Below, piece by piece: positions 24,737 through 32,866 of a DNA stretch of 44,751 nucleotides. Source of the DNA: Burkholderiales bacterium (lineage in GTDB: Bacteria; Pseudomonadota; Gammaproteobacteria; Burkholderiales; Burkholderiaceae_E). The notes under the pieces were generated by a model, which worked only from the letters and a program-made list of their open reading frames with translations, was not told where the DNA came from and searched no databases. The stretch spans positions 1 through 44,751 of the forward strand of contig JAPLQF010000010.1 in NCBI GenBank assembly GCA_026399875.1, written 5' to 3'. How positions within the stretch are numbered: position 1 is the first letter of the stretch; every line of letters starts with the position of its first letter. A program made the translations under genes and the position numbers.

Positions 24737-25738
24737 CTATTCGACCCGGAGATTCATGGCGCGCACGATCGGTACCCAGCGGCCACGCTGTGCAGCACCA
24801 AAAGCGTCGGCCGATTCGGGCGTGCTGCCGGCGAGGTTTTCTGCGCCGTAGCCATCAAGCCGCTGGCGGATGTCGGGCTCGGCGAGTGCCTTGTTCAGCG
24901 CACGGTTGAGCCGATCAACGATCGGCCTTGGCGTGGCCTTCGGCGCAATCAGGCAGTTCCAGGTGTAGGCCTCGTAGTCGGCGACGCCCGCCTCGGCGAA
25001 GGTCGGCACCTCGGGATAGCCGGCATTGCGCCGCTCGCCGCTGACCGCCAGGACGCGGATCTGAGCGGCCTTCATCATCGGCCCGGAGGTTGAAAACCCA
25101 TCGAACACCAGGTCGATCTGGCCGCCCGCCAGATCCTGCATCGCCGCGCCATTGCCCTTGTAGGGCACATGGAGCAGTTCGATGCCGGCCGACCGCGCGA
25201 AGGTTTCGCCGACGATATGGCTGATCGAGCCGTTGCCGGCCGACCCATAGCTGATCTTTCCGGGCGCCGCTTTGGCGCGTGCAATCAGGTTGCGCAGGTC
25301 GGGAGCGCCGTCGCGCCGGCCGGCGAGCACCATCTGGGTCCGTGAGATCAGGCCGATGGTGGTGAGGTCGCGGTCGATGTCGAAAGGCAGCTTGGGCAGA
25401 AGCGCCGGATTCATGACGAGTTGCGAGCTGGTGCCCAGGCCGATGGTGTAGCCGTCGGGCGCGGCCTTGGCGACCGCATCGGTGCCGATCATGCCGCCGG
25501 CACCGGCGCGGTTTTCGACGACCACCGGCTGGCCGATTGATTCGGCGAGTTTCGGTGCGAGCTGGCGCGCGATCAGGTCATTGCCGCTGCCTGTGGCGAA
25601 GGCGACAATGATTTTGACTGGCCGCGAAGGCCAGCTTTCCTGCGCCAGCGTCGAGGTTGCGGTGCCTGCCGCCAGCGGCGGCAGTGCCCCAACGGCTGCA
25701 GCCTGCGCAAGCAGGCGGTGAAAACTGCGTCGATCCAT
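24737..25738 (-). CDS. Bug/TctC-family periplasmic binding protein, second copy
   Basis: 333 aa from ATG 25738, preceded by GAGGGG. The signal peptide starts MDRRSFHRLLAQAAAVGAL and ends near STLAQ. The mature Bug fold shows KIIVAFATGSGNDLIARQL, GQPVVVENRAGAGGMIG, APDGYTIG, YGSAGNGSISHIVGE and VPYKGNGAAMQDLAGGQID. It is a periplasmic high-affinity receptor of the tripartite tricarboxylate transporter class, again without membrane partners nearby. It leads the operon with DUF169, acyl-CoA ligase and serine hydrolase, so its ligand is probably that pathway's substrate. It is divergent from an atypical SDR over 167 bp. Confidence 0.93.
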   Translation of the reverse strand: MDRRSFHRLLAQAAAVGALPPLAAGTATSTLAQESWPSRPVKIIVAFATGSGNDLIARQLAPKLAESIGQPVVVENRAGAGGMIGTDAVAKAAPDGYTIGLGTSSQLVMNPALLPKLPFDIDRDLTTIGLISRTQMVLAGRRDGAPDLRNLIARAKAAPGKISYGSAGNGSISHIVGETFARSAGIELLHVPYKGNGAAMQDLAGGQIDLVFDGFSTSGPMMKAAQIRVLAVSGERRNAGYPEVPTFAEAGVADYEAYTWNCLIAPKATPRPIVDRLNRALNKALAEPDIRQRLDGYGAENLAGSTPESADAFGAAQRGRWVPIVRAMNLRVE

Positions 25739-25905
25739 GGTCCCCTCGGTCTCGTTGCGGTCGATTGTGCCACGCGTGCCACGCATGGCTCGCGGTCTGC
25801 CGGTGGCAAACTGCGGTCGCGGCCCGCCGGGTCGCATGGATAAAAAAAGACCGCGATCAACACCGTAACCATGCCGCGCACCACTGCGCAACAGGAGAAC
25901 CTGCC

Positions 25906-26691
25906 ATGAAGATCAGCCTCGACAATCGCCTTGCCGTCGTCACCGGTGCCAGCCGAGGCATCGGACTGGCCTGTGCCCGCGAGTTTGCGGCCGCCGGCGC
26001 CCGGGTCGTCCTGGTCGCCCGCGATGCCACCCGGCTGGCCGCAGCCTGCGATGAGCTGGTCGCCGAAGGCCTGTCAGCCATACCGATGGCGGCCGACCTG
26101 TCGGATGCGAAGGCGGCGGTGGCCCTGGTCGCTCGCATCGAGTCGGAAGTCGGCGCGATCGACCTGCTGGTCAACTCGGCAGGTGCAGCCCGCCGCTTTG
26201 CACCCGACGACCTCGACGCCGCGGCCTTTCATCAGGGCATGGACGCGAAATACTTCAGCACCATGCATGTGCTGGCGCCGGTGGTGCAGGCCATGGCCCG
26301 GCGGGGTCGCGGCTCGGTGGTCAACATCATCGGGCAAGGTGGTCGGGTGGCCTCGCCGATGCATATCTCGGGCGGTGCCGCCAACGCGGCGCTGATGCTG
26401 GCCACGGTCGGCTATGCCCGGGCCCATGCCGGGCAGGGCGTGCGCGTCAACGCGATCAACCCGGGCCTGACTTTCACCAGCCGCGTCGAGGAAGGCCTCG
26501 AGGTTTCGGCGCGCGCCAGCGGCAAGACGCGCGAGCAGGTGCTCGCCGATGAACTCGCCAGGATTCCGATGGGGCGCATGGCCCAACCCGAGGAAGTCGC
26601 TCGGGTTGCGCTCTTTCTGGCATCGGATGCCGCGAGCTATGTGTCGGGTGCGATCGTGCCGATGGACGGCTGCACCGGATCGGTGATCTGA
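25906..26691 (+). CDS. Atypical SDR-family protein lacking the usual catalytic triad
   Basis: 261 aa from ATG 25906 with AGGAG about 8 bp upstream. The cofactor part is standard: VVTGASRGIG (11-20) and LLVNSAG (87-93). In the active-site region VNIIGQGGRVASPMHISGGA the usual Ser is Ile/Gly (142-143), the Tyr is Gly156 and the Lys is Asn160 (ANAAL in place of SKAAL). The C-terminal PEEVARVALFLASDAASYVS and the closing VPMDG are normal. It therefore keeps the NAD(P) site but not the classical proton-relay residues. It may be a divergent enzyme, or a binding or regulatory protein. Confidence 0.88.
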   Translation: MKISLDNRLAVVTGASRGIGLACAREFAAAGARVVLVARDATRLAAACDELVAEGLSAIPMAADLSDAKAAVALVARIESEVGAIDLLVNSAGAARRFAPDDLDAAAFHQGMDAKYFSTMHVLAPVVQAMARRGRGSVVNIIGQGGRVASPMHISGGAANAALMLATVGYARAHAGQGVRVNAINPGLTFTSRVEEGLEVSARASGKTREQVLADELARIPMGRMAQPEEVARVALFLASDAASYVSGAIVPMDGCTGSVI

Positions 26692-26831
26692 CAGAGGATC
26701 AGGGTGCCTAAGGCATCAGATGCGCTGGTGCCCCATCAATAAGGATCGGTCGCCAGTCGAATACTGCCTGGTAGTTCAGTCTTTGCCTTGTCGGGAGGAT
26801 GACCCTGAGGTAGCTTGATCTGTCTGTCGAG

Positions 26832-26841
26832 CTTGTACAAG
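26832..26841. promoter_or_regulatory. Perfect 10-bp palindrome CTTGTACAAG upstream of the response regulator
   Basis: This palindrome lies 94 bp before the regulator start, in an A/T-richer 243-bp intergenic stretch (26692-26934) that otherwise shows no gene. It could be an operator, possibly for the regulator itself. The evidence is symmetry and position only. Confidence 0.35.
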
Positions 26842-26934
26842 AGGAAAAAAGACCTTTTCGCGTCGGCCTTCTCTGACAACCGGCCGCGGGCAAGCTTGAA
26901 CATCAGATCGGCACAGTACGAGACCAAGAAGCCA

Positions 26935-27657
26935 ATGACAGAAGGAAACGGTGAAGTTCAGGACTCCGAGACGGTCAGCTCTTCAGCGGTCAGCCCCTCC
27001 GGCCCTGAAAGCCGGAACTCGCAAGTATTCGTTCTGGTGATCGATGATCACCCCATCATTCCGGAGGCGCTGCAAGACCTCATCGGCTCACATTTCGACG
27101 GCGTGCAGGCAATTCAGGCGCCCAATCTGCGGCAGGCCCGCACGCTCTACCAGGTTGAGAAGAACATCGTTGTCACCGTGCTCGACCTTCGCCTGCCGGA
27201 TGCCGACGGCATGGCCAGCATCACCGACCTGCGAGCCTTGCGGCCCGAGATTCCGCTGATCGTCTTTACCGGCCTCGACAGCGATCAGGTCCGGCGCAAT
27301 GCGACCGAATACGGTGCGGTGGCGGTTGTGTGCAAGACCGAAAGTACCGCGCGGCTGCTCGGCGAACTCTCTGCCCTGTTGCCCGACCGTGTGGCCACCT
27401 CGAAGGGTGTCGCCGGCAATGGCTCGGTCGAGGCGATCACCCGGTCAGCGGGTCGCTCCGAGCTGTCGCCCCGCCAGCAGCAGATCTGGCAGGGCATTGC
27501 CGAGGGCATGCCCAATATCGAAATCGCCCAGCGCCTGAACATCAGCCTGAATACCACCAAAGCGCATGTTCGCGAGCTTTTGCAGCGCCTCGGTGTCCGC
27601 AATCGCACCGAAGCGGCCACGCTCTTTTTCCGCAGGCGCGGCGACCGCCCCTCCTGA
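26935..27657 (+). CDS. LuxR/NarL-type response regulator
   Basis: 240 aa from ATG 26935; a frame open from 26815 adds no homology. The receiver domain (about 31-145) has D37/D38 in VIDDHP, phosphoacceptor D84 in TVLDLRLPD, T112 in VFTGLD and K134 in VVCKTES. A linker is followed by a LuxR helix-turn-helix (about 176-235): SPRQQQIWQGIAEGMPNIEI, then NTTKAHVRELLQRLGVRNR. Phosphorylated, it should bind DNA as a dimer. No histidine kinase is in the window, so it is an orphan here. It is 36 bp upstream of an ABC importer on the same strand, the natural candidate target. Confidence 0.93.
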   Translation: MTEGNGEVQDSETVSSSAVSPSGPESRNSQVFVLVIDDHPIIPEALQDLIGSHFDGVQAIQAPNLRQARTLYQVEKNIVVTVLDLRLPDADGMASITDLRALRPEIPLIVFTGLDSDQVRRNATEYGAVAVVCKTESTARLLGELSALLPDRVATSKGVAGNGSVEAITRSAGRSELSPRQQQIWQGIAEGMPNIEIAQRLNISLNTTKAHVRELLQRLGVRNRTEAATLFFRRRGDRPS

Positions 27658-27693
27658 GTGAGTCCAGTCATCGGGCTGAGCTACTATCGCCCG

Positions 27694-28449
27694 ATGCCCA
27701 ACCATCCCGATCCGTCTTTGGCCCTCTCGATGCAGGGGGTGGGGGTGCGCTTTCCGACCGGGGTTCAGGCGCTCGACCGGCTCGATCTCGAGATTGAACG
27801 CGGCGAGTTCCTGAGTCTGCTCGGACCGTCCGGTTGCGGAAAAAGTACCGCTCTGCGGCTTGCGGCCGGATTGGCCCAACCGACGACCGGCCGGATGCAG
27901 CGAGCGCCCGACATGCGTCTGGGCTTCGTCTTTCAGGAGCCGACCCTGATGCCCTGGGCGACGGTCTTCGACAACGTCCGATTGCCATTGCGACTGCAGG
28001 GCCGCTCGGCGGCCTCGGTGCGCGATGAGGTGATGCAGGTCCTCGACCTGGTCGGGCTGACCGAGTTTGCTGCCGCGTTTCCGCGCGAGCTCTCGGGCGG
28101 CATGCGCATGCGGGTGTCGATTGCCAGAGCACTTGCCACCCGCCCCAATCTGCTGCTGCTCGATGAGCCCTTCGCGGCGCTTGACGAGATCACCCGTGGC
28201 CGTCTCGATGATGATCTGCGGCGCATCTGGCGCGAGCAGTCACTCACCGTGGTCTTCGTCACCCACAGTGTCTACGAGGCGGTCTATCTGTCGAGCCGCA
28301 TTGCGGTGTTCAGCGGCCGGCCGGGGCGCATTGTCGAGTCGATCGATATCGATGCCGCGTTGACTCGCGATGAAACTTTCCGGGCCAGCGAACGCTATGC
28401 CCGGTGGTGCGTTCAGGCCTCGGCTCAGCTGAGCAGGGCCTACGCATGA
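27694..28449 (+). CDS. ABC transporter ATP-binding protein (NitT/TauT type)
   Basis: 251 aa. Walker A is GPSGCGKST (44-52), the Q-loop is FVFQEPTLMPWATV, the signature is ELSGGMRMRVSIARAL, Walker B is LLLLDEPFAALDE and the switch His lies in FVTHSVYEAVYLS. The sequence matches the nitrate/sulfonate/thiamine-precursor subfamily of importers. ATG 27694 is chosen; a GTG directly after the preceding stop (27658) would add 12 residues. It couples ATP hydrolysis to the permease, whose start overlaps this stop by 4 bp. Confidence 0.93.
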   Translation: MPNHPDPSLALSMQGVGVRFPTGVQALDRLDLEIERGEFLSLLGPSGCGKSTALRLAAGLAQPTTGRMQRAPDMRLGFVFQEPTLMPWATVFDNVRLPLRLQGRSAASVRDEVMQVLDLVGLTEFAAAFPRELSGGMRMRVSIARALATRPNLLLLDEPFAALDEITRGRLDDDLRRIWREQSLTVVFVTHSVYEAVYLSSRIAVFSGRPGRIVESIDIDAALTRDETFRASERYARWCVQASAQLSRAYA

Positions 28450-29237
28450 GCGCCGCGCAGCGCCAGTCGGTGCTGGCGCCGGTGATGGTGTGCGTATTGG
28501 CGCTGGGCCTGTGGGAGGCGGTGGTGCGAATCAATCACATCCCGCACTACATCCTCCCGGCGCCTTCGCTGGTCGCCCAGACGCTCTGGACCGATCTGCC
28601 GTCGCTGCTGCCCTCGATGTGGTTCACCATCAAGATCACCGCTGGCGCCCTGTTGCTGGCAGTGGTGGGTGGCGTGCTGATTGCAGCGCTCTTTGCCACC
28701 TCGCGGCGAATCGAGAATGCCTTCTTTCCCCTGGCGATCGTGCTTCAGGTCACCCCGATCGTGGCGATCGCGCCCCTGATCCTGATTTATATCGAGTCGA
28801 CCACGGTGGCGCTGCTGATCTGCGCCTTCATCGTCGCCTTCTTTCCGATCCTGGCCAATACCGTGGTTGGTTTGCGCAGCGCCGATGCCAATCTTCGCGA
28901 CCTGTTCACGCTCTATGGGGCGAGCCCCTGGCAGCGCCTGCATCTGCTGCTGGTGCCGAGCGCCTTGCCGTATTTTCTGGCCGGCCTGCGCATTGCCGGC
29001 GGATTGGCCCTGATCGGTGCGGTGGTGGCCGAGTTTGCCGCAGGGGCTGCGGGCCGCGAGACCGGCCTGGCCTCTCGTATTCTGGAGGCCAGCTTTCGGA
29101 CCGAAATTCCTCGGATGTTCGCCGCGCTGGTGCTAGTGTCGATGGTGGGGATCGGCATCTTCCTCATCTTCGACTGGCTGGCCAGGCGGCTGCTCGGTCG
29201 CTGGCACGACACCGAGATGAATCAGTCCTCCGGCTGA
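28446..29237 (+). CDS. ABC transporter permease (NitT/TauT type)
   Basis: 263 aa with about six membrane helices: VMVCVLALGLWEAVV (about 13-27), ALLLAVVGGVLIAALFA, FFPLAIVLQVTPIVAIAPL, VALLICAFIVAFFPIL and a last one near 235-255. The EAA-type coupling loop is at about 150-175: LRDLFTLYGASPWQRLHLLL. This is the inner-membrane channel of the importer. The ATGA overlap with the ATPase gene shows translational coupling. An SBP gene follows after 61 bp. Confidence 0.92.
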   Translation: MSAAQRQSVLAPVMVCVLALGLWEAVVRINHIPHYILPAPSLVAQTLWTDLPSLLPSMWFTIKITAGALLLAVVGGVLIAALFATSRRIENAFFPLAIVLQVTPIVAIAPLILIYIESTTVALLICAFIVAFFPILANTVVGLRSADANLRDLFTLYGASPWQRLHLLLVPSALPYFLAGLRIAGGLALIGAVVAEFAAGAAGRETGLASRILEASFRTEIPRMFAALVLVSMVGIGIFLIFDWLARRLLGRWHDTEMNQSSG

Positions 29238-29298
29238 CAACCGCTGACACAATGCATTGCGGGGATCTCCTCCTCGCACATTCCATAGGCGTTTCAAG

Positions 29299-30318
29299 AT
29301 GTTTGCGTCCCGCTATGCCTGTCTTGTCGCACTCGCGCTGATCCTGCCGTGCATGCCGGCGGCTGCCCAGGAAAAGCTTGTCTTCGCGATCAACTGGAAG
29401 GCCGAAACCTCGCAGGGCGGCTTTTATCAGGCTCTGGTCGACGGCACCTACAAGCGCTACGGCCTCGATGTCGAGATTCGTCAGGGCGGGCCACAGGTCA
29501 ACAACCGCCCGCTGCTGTCGGCCGGGCGCATCGACTTTCTGCTCACCGGCAACCTCCTTCACAGCTTCGACAATGTTCGCAACAAGGTGCCGACCATCGT
29601 TGTGGCATCGATGTTCCAGAAGGATCCGCAGGCGCTGATTACCCATCCCGGCCAGTTCGCCACCTGGGACGACATGAAAAAAGCGCCGGTGATCTTCATT
29701 GCCAAGGATGCGCAGTACACCTGGTGGCAGTGGATGAAGACACTCGGCTTCAACGACAGCCAGCTCAAGCCCTATGCCTATAACAGTGCGGCCTTCATCA
29801 CCAACAAGCGCTCGGTGCAGCAGGGCTACATCACTGCCGAGCCGATCGCGATCGAAAAGGCCGCGGGTTTCGTGCCCAAGGCCTTCCTGCTGTCGGATAA
29901 CGGCTGGTCAACCTATGCCAACACCATCGAGGCCCGCACCGAGACGGTCAGAAACAAACCCGAGATGGTCCGAAAATTTGTGGAGGCTTCGATCATCGGC
30001 TGGGTCAACTATCTCCATGGTGACCGCACTGCGGTCGACGCCATGATCCGCAAGGAGAACCCCGATATCACCCAGGATGAACTCGATCGCGGCGTGGTGC
30101 TCCTCAAGCAGCTTGGCATCGTCGATTCCGGCGATTCCCTGTCGCGCGGGATCGGCGCCATCGATCCAGCCCGCATCAGGGATTTCTACGACAAGATGGT
30201 CAAGGCCGGCCTCTACAAGGCGGGCGAGGTTGATCTGTCGCAGGTGGCGACCACCCAGTTCATCAACAAGGGTACAGGCGTCGAGCTGCGCGGCAAGCTG
30301 ACGGCAACATCGAAGTAA
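29299..30318 (+). CDS. ABC transporter substrate-binding protein (NMT1/THI5-like)
   Basis: 339 aa. A signal peptide (MFASRYACLVALALILPC) ends at PAAAQ, giving a periplasmic protein. The mature part begins VFAINWKAETSQGGFYQAL, typical of the NMT1/THI5-like fold that includes ThiY-type pyrimidine-precursor binders and nitrate/sulfonate binders. YKRYGLDVEIRQGGP and RIDFLLTGN follow. The aromatic YTWWQWMKTLGF (about 145-156) could form a ligand platform. It completes the importer. The ligand is unknown; a thiamine-precursor-like or aromatic compound is a guess from the fold and aromatic residues. Confidence 0.9.
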   Translation: MFASRYACLVALALILPCMPAAAQEKLVFAINWKAETSQGGFYQALVDGTYKRYGLDVEIRQGGPQVNNRPLLSAGRIDFLLTGNLLHSFDNVRNKVPTIVVASMFQKDPQALITHPGQFATWDDMKKAPVIFIAKDAQYTWWQWMKTLGFNDSQLKPYAYNSAAFITNKRSVQQGYITAEPIAIEKAAGFVPKAFLLSDNGWSTYANTIEARTETVRNKPEMVRKFVEASIIGWVNYLHGDRTAVDAMIRKENPDITQDELDRGVVLLKQLGIVDSGDSLSRGIGAIDPARIRDFYDKMVKAGLYKAGEVDLSQVATTQFINKGTGVELRGKLTATSK

Positions 30319-30348
30319 ACGGTCTGCGGCGTTGGCAGGCGGTGTGCC

Positions 30349-30909
30349 TCAGGGCAGCAGCCCCCGTGCGGTCGGAGCATCGAGTTGCGGTGCTTGCCGG
30401 TCGGCATCGCCGAGTTCGCGCTGCATGATCACGGTGTCGAGCCAGCCATCGAATTTCCAGCCGGTGCTGCGCATCGTGCCGGCAAATCGAAAGCCGCACC
30501 GCGCATGCAAGCCGATCGATCCGGTATTGCCGCTGTCGCCGATGATTGCGAGCAGCTGCCTGCAGCCGGCCGCCTCGCAGCGTTCGATCAGGGCGGTGAG
30601 CAGCAGACGTCCGACGCCGCGCCCGCGTGCGGACTCGTCGATATAGATCGAGTCTTCGACGGTGAAGCGGTAGGCAGGCCGCAATCTGAACCAGTTGACA
30701 TAGGCATAGCCCAGCACCCGATCGCCCTCGTGGGCAACCAGATACGGAAAGCCGTTTTTCACCACATCGGCGCGCCGACGGGTCATTTCTGCCAGATCGG
30801 GCGGCGTGATCTCGAAGGTGCCGGTGCCATGCAGGACATGGTGGGCATAGATCGCCTGGATGGCGGTCAGATCGGCGTCGCGGCTGTCGCGGATCAGCGG
30901 AGTATTCAT
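30349..30909 (-). CDS. GNAT N-acetyltransferase, phosphinothricin acetyltransferase-like
   Basis: 186 aa from ATG 30909. Motifs: IRDSRDADLTAIQAIYAHHV at the start, TFEITPPD, VLGYAYVNWFRLRPAYRF (about 66-83), acetyl-CoA loop ARGRGVGRLLLTALIE (about 94-109), IGDSGNTGSIGLHARCGF and GWKFDGWLDTVIMQREL. These are hallmarks of the Pat/MddA family, which acetylates phosphinothricin or Met-derivative amines; true substrates are often unknown. It is last of a five-gene minus-strand group, 68 bp after the MBL-fold gene, and convergent with the ABC binding protein. Confidence 0.9.
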   Translation of the reverse strand: MNTPLIRDSRDADLTAIQAIYAHHVLHGTGTFEITPPDLAEMTRRRADVVKNGFPYLVAHEGDRVLGYAYVNWFRLRPAYRFTVEDSIYIDESARGRGVGRLLLTALIERCEAAGCRQLLAIIGDSGNTGSIGLHARCGFRFAGTMRSTGWKFDGWLDTVIMQRELGDADRQAPQLDAPTARGLLP

Positions 30910-30977
30910 GGCCTTGAGGATAGCCGATGCCACCGGGGCTCTGATACGAACAGGCTTCGACTCGCGCCGACTCGGAC

Positions 30978-31910
30978 TCAGGCGTTGAGCAGCCTGTCGC
31001 CTTCGCGGCGCGCGGCACCGGCGCGCACCAGTTCGCTGCTCGCCCAGTCGGCCAGCGCGCTCGGGTCCAGGCCGATGAAGCGCCGGTTGGTCTGCGCGAT
31101 CAGGGGCACGGTGTCCATCAGGGTGATCAGGTCGGCGTGTGCAATCTGCTCATGCTCGAGCAGCAGGAACTTGAGCAGCACCTTGATGCCCTGACGGCCG
31201 TTTCGCGCGGCATCGGCGCTGAGGTAGTCGAGGCGCTGGCCGGCGCGCTCGAGTGCGCCGCGCACATCGGTGAACATCGGCCCGTGGCCGGGGATCACCA
31301 GGTCGATCTCGAGTTGGCTGATGCGATCGAGGATAGCTCGTTGTTCGGCAAAGCCCGACTCGCCTTCCAGCTCCGGAAAGATCACGCCGAAGCCGTTTTC
31401 CCAGAGTGCATCGGCCGAGATCAGGATGCGGGCCGGCTCGCAGTAGAGCACCATCGACTCCGGGTCGTGCCCTGGCGCGGCGATCGCCTGCCATGGCAAT
31501 CCGCCGAGTTCGATCATCTGACCATCAACCAGTACATCGTCGAAGGCGAATTGTTCGCAGCGCTGACCGGTCGGCCCGAAGCTCAGGGCCTGCGCATCCC
31601 AATCGCGCACCGCCTGCGCACTGGCCACCGGAATGACCGTGCGACAGCCATAGGTCCTTTGCAGGATGGCATTGCCGCCGCAGTGGTCAGAGTGCAGATG
31701 CGTGTTGATCAGCAGTTCGAGCCGGCGCCCGCCAAGCGCATGGCGGATGACCGACAGCGTCATGTCGGCATGCTTGATATAGCCGGAGTCGATCAGGGCG
31801 GTGTGATGACCGTCGTCAAAGAGCACGCCGTTGGCCGACAGCCAGTCGCGCTCGATGAAGCGCATCGAGGGCGGCAGCGCGGGCAATGGTTGGGCCGACC
31901 CAGAGGCCAT
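30978..31910 (-). CDS. MBL-fold metallo-hydrolase
   Basis: 310 aa. Zinc-binding motifs of the metallo-beta-lactamase fold: HLHSDHCGG (about 92-100), the His in APGHDPESM, the Asp in ISADALWENGFG and the His in VIPGHGPMF. The Asp-Pro-Glu-Ser after PGH differs from glyoxalase II. A C-terminal helical region (about 235-310) includes LLKFLLLEHEQIAHADL. It probably hydrolyses a thioester, ester or lactone. It lies 6 bp after the isomerase-like gene in the same operon, which suggests consecutive steps. Confidence 0.92.
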   Translation of the reverse strand: MASGSAQPLPALPPSMRFIERDWLSANGVLFDDGHHTALIDSGYIKHADMTLSVIRHALGGRRLELLINTHLHSDHCGGNAILQRTYGCRTVIPVASAQAVRDWDAQALSFGPTGQRCEQFAFDDVLVDGQMIELGGLPWQAIAAPGHDPESMVLYCEPARILISADALWENGFGVIFPELEGESGFAEQRAILDRISQLEIDLVIPGHGPMFTDVRGALERAGQRLDYLSADAARNGRQGIKVLLKFLLLEHEQIAHADLITLMDTVPLIAQTNRRFIGLDPSALADWASSELVRAGAARREGDRLLNA

Positions 31911-31916
31911 GGCGAT

Positions 31917-32552
31917 TCAGCGCGTGCGGCGTTGAACGCCGTCGGGCAGAGTGGTGGCACGCTGCATGATCGGTGAATCAAAGAACTCATCGCCGCGCAG
32001 GCAGGCCAGCGCGGCATCGGTCATGTCGAAGCCCCAGAAGCGCTGATCGTCGAAGGCCAGTGTCGGCACGCCGAAGATGCCCTCATCGATCGCCCGCGAG
32101 GTGTTGCTGCGCAGGGCGTCCTTGACCTCGGGGCGGCCGATCGCTGCTTCGGGCTTATTCACGCCCAGCCGCTCGCACAGTGCCTTGAAGGCCGGCTCAT
32201 CGTCGGGCAGGCAACCCTGCACCCAGACGAAGCGAAAGATCGCATCGATCGCTGCCGGGTTGCACTCGAGCGCGATGGCAAGCCGCAGCAGCCGAAGTGG
32301 ATTGAAGGGATGTGCCGGCGGCAGCGTGAAGGCGATGCCCTGCTGGTGCGCGCGCCAGACCACTTCGCGAAAAGTGTGGCGCTTTTTGGCCGGGATCTCG
32401 GCCGGGCCCTTCTGCCCATGATGCTCGAGCAGACCGGCGAACAGGATCGGTACCGGCTCGATCTGCACCAAGCCTTCGAAGCGGGTCAGCACCGTGTGTT
32501 GCAGGTAGCTGTAGGGCGAGATGAAGTCGAAGTACCAGCGCGCGGTCTTCAT
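31917..32552 (-). CDS. 2-hydroxychromene-2-carboxylate isomerase-like, DsbA-fold (kappa-GST type)
   Basis: 211 aa from ATG 32552. The N-terminal WYFDFISPYSYLQ carries the Ser-Pro-Tyr that replaces the CxxC of DsbA and binds glutathione in this family. LLEHHGQKGPAEIPAKKRH and HPFNPLRLLRLAIALE are family blocks, and the C-terminal GIFGVPTLAFDDQRFWG holds the cis-Pro loop. NahD-type enzymes isomerise chromene carboxylates in naphthalene breakdown; distant members have unknown substrates. It overlaps the DUF1289 gene upstream by 4 bp (ATGA) and precedes the MBL gene by 6 bp. Aromatic-ring catabolism is possible but not shown. Confidence 0.92.
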   Translation of the reverse strand: MKTARWYFDFISPYSYLQHTVLTRFEGLVQIEPVPILFAGLLEHHGQKGPAEIPAKKRHTFREVVWRAHQQGIAFTLPPAHPFNPLRLLRLAIALECNPAAIDAIFRFVWVQGCLPDDEPAFKALCERLGVNKPEAAIGRPEVKDALRSNTSRAIDEGIFGVPTLAFDDQRFWGFDMTDAALACLRGDEFFDSPIMQRATTLPDGVQRRTR

Positions 32553-32776
32553 GACGCCCCGCTTTGCCGGCGACGGATCTCCCCCCAGACCGACAGTCGC
32601 GCATCGTTGTTCATGCCGCCCCAGGCGGCGATTTCGTCGATCGTTCGCAGACAGCCGTTGCACAGCCTTGTGCGCGGGTCGATCTGGCAGACCGAGATGC
32701 AGGGTGAGGGCACCGGACGGCCGGCGGCGGCGGCGTCGCGCAGCGCGTCATCGTCGGGTGCAAAGGGAGACTTCAT
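32549..32776 (-). CDS. DUF1289 domain protein
   Basis: 75 aa from ATG 32776 (a GTG at 32788 is an alternative). The compact DUF1289 Cys motif is clear: PCISVCQIDPRTRLCNGCLR (about residues 24-43), with four Cys likely to bind zinc or an Fe-S cluster, then TIDEIAAW. The family has no assigned function and is widespread in proteobacteria, often next to HMG-CoA lyase or isomerase genes. Its stop overlaps the isomerase start. The stretch upstream is a 12-bp tandem repeat that leaves no normal ribosome site. Confidence 0.9.
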   Translation of the reverse strand: MKSPFAPDDDALRDAAAAGRPVPSPCISVCQIDPRTRLCNGCLRTIDEIAAWGGMNNDARLSVWGEIRRRQSGAS

Positions 32777-32793
32777 CGCAAGGGTCACAGTCA

Positions 32794-32853
32794 GGGTTGC
32801 AGAAAGGGTTGCAGAAAGGGGTGCAGCAAGGGGTGCAGCAAGGGGTGCAGCAA
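32794..32853. repeat. Five-copy 12-bp tandem repeat before the DUF1289 gene
   Basis: Two copies of GGGTTGCAGAAA (32794-32817) and three of GGGGTGCAGCAA (32818-32853). The array fills most of the 90-bp gap between HMG-CoA lyase and DUF1289, so it lies in the leader of DUF1289. Copy-number change could alter spacing or RNA structure there. Confidence 0.92.
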
Positions 32854-32866
32854 GGGCGTCGAGCGC

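Noticed and set aside
32794..32853. Possible CRISPR array
   Set aside because: The 12-bp units are contiguous with no spacers and no cas genes are near, so it is a simple tandem repeat.
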